From assembly GCA_000708835.1 (NCBI GenBank), contig DF237610.1:1-39858 (forward strand): 39,858 nucleotides of DNA, read 5' to 3'. Made by a program: the position numbers and the translations under genes. Shown one piece after another: positions 35,801-39,858 of this stretch. This DNA is from Klebsormidium nitens. Lineage: Eukaryota > Streptophyta > Klebsormidiophyceae > Klebsormidiales > Klebsormidiaceae. The notes under the pieces were generated by a model. The model searched no databases. It was not told the origin of the DNA and saw nothing but the letters and a program-made list of their open reading frames with translations. Each line of letters opens with the position of its first letter. Within the stretch, counting starts at the first letter, position 1.

Positions 35801-38800
35801 GTGGATGACCAACACCGCACAAGGAGCAAAACGCCTGAGATCGGCAGTTGGATGATTGGAAAGAGAGACGCGTGTGGCAGTTGGTAACGTGGATAAGTTC
35901 GCCAGTCTCTCGGTCGACCTGCATTTGCGAGCGACTGGGAGCGATTGTGAGAATCAGCAGGGGAACAACTTACGCTGGTTCGCAATGGGAGAGAAGCTCG
36001 CACAAGAGAAGGGGGCGGAGCATCTGCAAAACCAGAACAACAAGGCTTGTGACTGGACAGTCAACCGGAACGGCAACTGGTGGGAGCAGCGAGAAATTCA
36101 GCAAGGTGTCGACTGAGACATGAGGCCAGCAAGGGGCGGATGCCCGAGAGCTCTTGGAGGGCCCAGCTGCGCTGCCCGCGTTGTATGCTCCGAGTTTTCC
36201 ATGACGCAGGTCCTGAGCGAACGAGCCCGGCCGGGTCCGCAAGACGGAGGGAGGCACGGAGGCACGCAGAACCGTTGCGAGGGACGAGTCCGTACCTCGC
36301 CTCTCTACCACGACAGGTGAGGCGATCTTTGGCGGCGCCGTGGCTTCCGATATAGGCGGCACAGGGCCGGAACCAGGCTGGGGCCTGAACGCACGCAACA
36401 CAGGCGGGGTTCACGGTAAAATGAGACGGAACAGCAAGAGCAGCGGGACGAGGACGGTGAGACGAGGCCCGTCTAGCGTCCGAAAGGCTCACACGCAAGG
36501 CTCAACATGTGAGACAGCAGCCTCGTGCGTGCACTCTGTCTCACCCTGGTTGGCGTGCAACCGCCAGAAGGTGGCCGCTTTTCTGCGCAAAGTCAGGTGC
36601 GCGCCCTCGCTTCCAGCACACCAACAGCTGCCGTGCCAGTGCCGCCACATCTGCAGCCCGAACGGTTACACTGGTCAAAGCTAGACTCTTTATCTTGGCA
36701 GGAGTACGGGAGAAGAAATCCGAGGCGAAGGCCCCATCGGCTGGCTTTGCAGGGGCACGATGCCTTGCAGCCCCTGCAGGCACACAGGAGTAGACAAGCA
36801 GGCGGCTGCCGTGTGCTCATAACTTCTCACGACGGGGGCAGCACGAGCGGCTAGGGGGCGTACCTGGAACAAAGTAGCGGGTGACCTTGAGCAACGTCCT
36901 GGCCAACGGCGCAATGGGAGACGCCTCGATGGGGCGAGGGGGGAGCAGCGCCAACACCTGCGTGCGCACGCACAGCCGCCAGGTGTCAGGCCGGAGACCG
37001 CAGTAAGCACGGAAGAAGCCATAGGGGGACTAGCGTTTCAGAACCTGCGCCACCACTCAGCACGAATTGACGGGACAGATGGCCAAGTCACAGAGGCAAA
37101 GTTTCAGCAGGTCGCTGATGTTACTTTCACTGAACCTGATCGAAGCTGCCTCCTTGCTGTCCGCTTCTGTATCCAGCATCCGGCCCATCCGTGTGGGCTT
37201 CATGGCTGACTTTGCAACTTCGCACATGCGCTGCGTGCGCGCCTCACCTGCAGCAGGGCCCGCAGCAGGGTGGTCTGCTCCTCGCTGTAGGCTTCCACCA
37301 GCCACTGGTGCAGCAGCAACAGGCCAGCGCCGTCCAGCAGCCTGCACGGACGCCACCCGTTACTGACGCCACGGTACTACGCAGGGAAAGAGCATGCGGG
37401 AACAACTCCAAGTAATTCCTTGCTACACCGAGAATCCATGCTAAAACGAGACCGCACAAAGAAAGAAGAAGCTTCGCGTATATCTTGCTGAAGGAGATCG
37501 CTTTCGCTTGAGCTACGCAAGAGCTCAGACTAAGAACGTGAATTCGCCACCCACCGAGCCTGCACCACCCGCTTGCGGCCCCTGGCGAGCGCTTCCAGGA
37601 CCTGCAGCCGCCCCGCCACGCTGCTCTCCCTGCGCATCACACGTGACCAGCGGGCTGCCCCCTCCTCTTCCGCGTGCCCTGCCCCCCTTGCCCCCACCAG
37701 CTGCGCCAGCGCCCCCCGCAGGTCCGTTGCCTCCGGCTGCACCCTCCGCGCCAGCCCTGCCCCCGTCTGCTTCTCAGGAGCGCCCAGAGCCAGCACACCG
37801 CGCACCTCCGCTGCCTGCGGCTGCGCCCCACGGGGGGCGCCTGCTGCCGCCCACCTGGCGGGGGCGCCCAGAGCCAGCGCTGCTGTCTCTTGCGGGCTGC
37901 TCCCTGCTGGAGAGACAGCGCTCCAGGTCATGCCTTTAGGAATGCTGGTGCTAAAGTCCCCGCCTGGCGTCTCCTCGGCAAGGTCCTCGGGGGGCGCATT
38001 TAGGTCGATGAGGATGCCTCGCGGCTGCTGCGGCGGCTGGAACGGTTCCCGGGGCAGGGCCTTCTCAGGCGGCGGCCCCGCAGACCTGCTCCCATTTTTG
38101 GTGTGCCCCTCCGCAGGGGGCCCGCGGGCGCTATGCCCTGCCTGGACAGCAGCCTCACTGGCGTTCCCCACAGCAATCGGATCCAGCTGTGGGAGGTGGT
38201 CCAAAACAGGCTCCAGCCCGTCAGCATTCGGTTTAGCCCCGCCCGTTGTGTCAGCAACCCGGACAAGCTGTTCGGCTGCCAACAGCCCCACTGCAGGTTG
38301 CAAGGGTTGCGCACCAGACTGGGGCTCCTTTTCCTGGGACTCTGCCTTGGCTGTGTCCTGCTCAGGATTGTGTTCCTGCCCACTCAGGCGCCCTGCAGCG
38401 CCCTCGTCGCCCCCCGCCATGAGGCCACCCGCCACGCTGGGGCCTGGCAGCCCAACTTCTGCGCCCTGCGACTCTGCCACACCTTTCAAAGCAGTAAACC
38501 CCCCTTTCTTGGTGCCTAACCCCTCTCTTCCGCCCTCTTCTTTCTCCACTCTGGCCAGGACCTCTGCCTTGGCCCCTGGTGCCTCTTTGCCCCTGTCAGA
38601 CCCAGGCTCCTTGCCGGGTGGCCCCGCTTGTCTATCTTGGGGCGGTCTGTTGCTGTGTGCGCCCCGCTGTGGCCTGCCTTTGAGGGCCCCTGGGTGCATG
38701 CTGCGCAGCCAGGCGCGCGTGTGGGCGCGGTGGGCCACAAAGAAGTCCTTCACCTGCACGACACGCCAGATGGGATGCCTGAGCCACCGCAAAGGCAGAT

Positions 38801-39724
38801 CTTTCACCCTGACCGCTGCCTGTCCACACCAAATGATGAGCTTGGCCAGTTGAAGCCCCCAATACAAAATGATTGGCCCTCCAAACCGCTGAAACTCCAA
38901 GACATGCCTGTGCCTGGCGCAGCTCTTTCCCGCTGTTCCCGCCGCCAATTGTGCCCAAACATTGCAGGCTGGCTGCTCACCTGCCCCGGCGTGATCCCCA
39001 GCACAGTGCCCAGGTCGCGCGCCTCCGCCTTGGTCACGCTGTCCTTGAGCGAGAACGCCTCCTCCAGGGCCTTGGCGGCGGGCGCTGGCAATTCCTCTGC
39101 AGGTTTCTGCCAGGCTGCAACAAGCGCCCGCCCCAGGATCAGGGCACCGCGCTGGGTGGAACATTCGCTTCCTCATGGGTTGGCGAAGGCAAGACAAGCA
39201 TCAGGCAAAGACCAGTTGTTTTCAGTAATCAGCAAAGTGGCAGGCAGGTGCACCATGGGCTCCAAGCTCATCAATCGTTCCTGCCGTTACTAGGCCCAGC
39301 GCCAATCAATTTCGTTGCAATCCACCCAAGGCTTGCGGATCCGCAATCTGGTCAGTCCAGCGTCGCTGCCCTCACCTGCGCTGTCCCCCAGGACGCGCGC
39401 TGCCACCTCCTCCTCCAGTGCGTGGCGCCCCGTGCATTCTGTCTGCACTTCCAGCACGCGCTGCAGCTGCAGCAGCTGCTCCATCACCTCCGCCTGCTGC
39501 GCCACCAGCAGCGCTGCCGCCTCCTGCCGGCCACCACCGCCCGCGTGCTCCCCCCCGCCAGGCCCGGGGCCCGCGGTGCCGTCCGCCCTGTCCGTCGGCA
39601 TTTGGGGCGCGTCCGTTGGCATTTGGGGCGCAGCCTGGGGGAGCCCCACCTTCGTACTGAGGGAGGCTGAACTCTGGGCATCGGCCATCTTTGCATCTGC
39701 CACTGCTGATGATGCTGCCGCCAT
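32850..39724 (-). CDS. LD: LUMINIDEPENDENS (LD) homologue: homeodomain and LW/TFIIS-N-like nuclear regulator
   Basis: Nuclear protein; in Arabidopsis LD promotes flowering by acting with chromatin and RNA-processing factors at FLC. Exons: 39376-39724, 38981-39114, 37555-38753, 37248-37341, 36864-36957, 36545-36650, 36296-36384, 35974-36023, 34435-35620, 33490-33834, 32850-33229. They sum to 4026 nt (1341 aa) with all phases matching. Landmarks occur in LD order: an N-terminal Leu/Gln helix (VMEQLLQLQRVLEVQTECTG); a divergent homeodomain about 128-180 (EAFSLKDSVTKAEARDLG, then VKDFFVAHR as helix 3); an LW/TFIIS-N-like helical domain about 535-660 (LLLLHQWLVEAYSEEQTTLL); SADDILKAKA near 820; IPWQVPP near 1094; SDDALTPEI; a (Gln)7 tract; and a Gly/Arg/Pro/Tyr-rich C-terminus. 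Start: MAAASSAVADAK at 39724 is chosen; an in-frame ATG at 39826 would add 34 residues. Longer than Arabidopsis LD (about 950), mainly from Pro/Ala/Gly-rich inserts. Confidence 0.88.
33611..33631 (-). repeat. (CAG)7 microsatellite coding polyglutamine
   Basis: Seven CAG codons in a row on the minus strand, inside exon 10 of the LD homologue, give KQQQQQQQ followed by an Ala-rich run. Confidence 0.85.
37695..37880 (-). repeat. Internal coding repeat in LD exon 3, about 84-bp period
   Basis: The minus-strand translation contains LALGAP twice, 28 codons apart. Each copy is followed by a similar Arg/Gln-Pro/Arg-Gly pattern (QPQAAEVRGV, then QPEATDLRGA). The plus-strand word CGCCCAGAGCCAGC recurs 84 bases apart, which points to a local duplication that kept the frame. 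Confidence 0.6.
39591..39632 (-). repeat. 21-bp tandem repeat in LD exon 1
   Basis: Two adjacent 21-bp units encode the heptad APQMPTD twice. They lie in a low-complexity region before the Leu/Gln helix. Confidence 0.8.
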
Positions 39725-39858
39725 CACGTTTCCGCATGGCACCCCTCTAAACCTGTCAGATGTGAATGACATTGAGATGCTGCAGCTGGGGCGGACCCGG
39801 TGCAGAATTCCAGCAACTCCTGTCAACTCCGGTTAAGGTCGAACTTCCCTTATTCGCG
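39725..39858. promoter_or_regulatory. 5' edge of the LD gene
   Basis: This short stretch holds the 5' UTR or an N-terminal extension (the frame stays open to an ATG at 39826). The promoter itself lies beyond the window. Confidence 0.35.

Noticed and set aside
37573-38853. Long plus-strand ORF (426 codons) opposite LD exon 3
   Set aside because: It is Ser/Pro/Ala-rich and composition-driven. The minus strand carries the LD frame with matching splice sites, so this is an antisense shadow.
1-39858. CRISPR array, rRNA, tRNA, prophage or bacterial operon
   Set aside because: No spaced direct repeats, no conserved RNA segments and no ribosome-binding-site organisation; all genes are spliced nuclear genes.

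Overview
The window looks like nuclear DNA of a green-lineage (Viridiplantae) eukaryote. The genes are GC-rich and cut by many short GT-AG introns. Three of the families are characteristic of plants: an EDR1-domain Raf-like MAPKKK, the chloroplast outer-envelope pore OEP24, and the homeodomain protein LUMINIDEPENDENS. An SFI1-type centrin-binding protein beside them fits a lineage with centrioles or flagella. A green alga, perhaps a streptophyte (charophyte) alga, is the best reading. I cannot name the species from the sequence.

Five genes appear complete at both ends, apart from an N gap inside one of them. I rebuilt each by hand from splice sites and codon phase, and each set of exons adds up to an open frame from ATG to stop. 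(1) 8824 to 2277, minus strand: EDR1/CTR1-type MAPKKK, 18 exons, about 1103 aa. (2) 9892 to 20889, plus: kinesin-4, about 33 exons, about 1431 aa. (3) 27613 to 22679, minus: SFI1-like protein, at least 10 exons, about 789 aa, with an N gap in or beside one intron. (4) 28915 to 30635, plus: OEP24, 4 exons, 215 aa. (5) 39724 to 32850, minus: LUMINIDEPENDENS homologue, 11 exons, about 1341 aa.

The genes alternate in strand. This gives two divergent (promoter) spacers, 8825-9891 and 27614-28914, and two convergent (3') spacers, 20890-22678 and 30636-32849, plus the spacer at 1-2276. The spacers lying at gene 3' ends are AT-rich and full of self-complementary words such as GATCGATC, ATGCATGC and GCTAGC. 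The divergent spacers and introns are not. One divergent spacer holds a 210-bp MITE-like inverted-repeat element, and one convergent spacer holds a 762-bp inverted-repeat structure.

The genes are not an operon or pathway cluster: kinase signalling, microtubule transport, centrin scaffold, plastid envelope pore and chromatin/flowering-type regulator simply sit side by side. The most unusual features are a block of seven symmetric phase-2 exons in the kinase, six of which start at a Ser-Pro junction; a full-length LUMINIDEPENDENS architecture; a Cys cluster at the N-terminus of the SFI1-like protein; and the two uncharacterised inverted-repeat elements. I found no CRISPR, rRNA, tRNA, virus or toxin gene.
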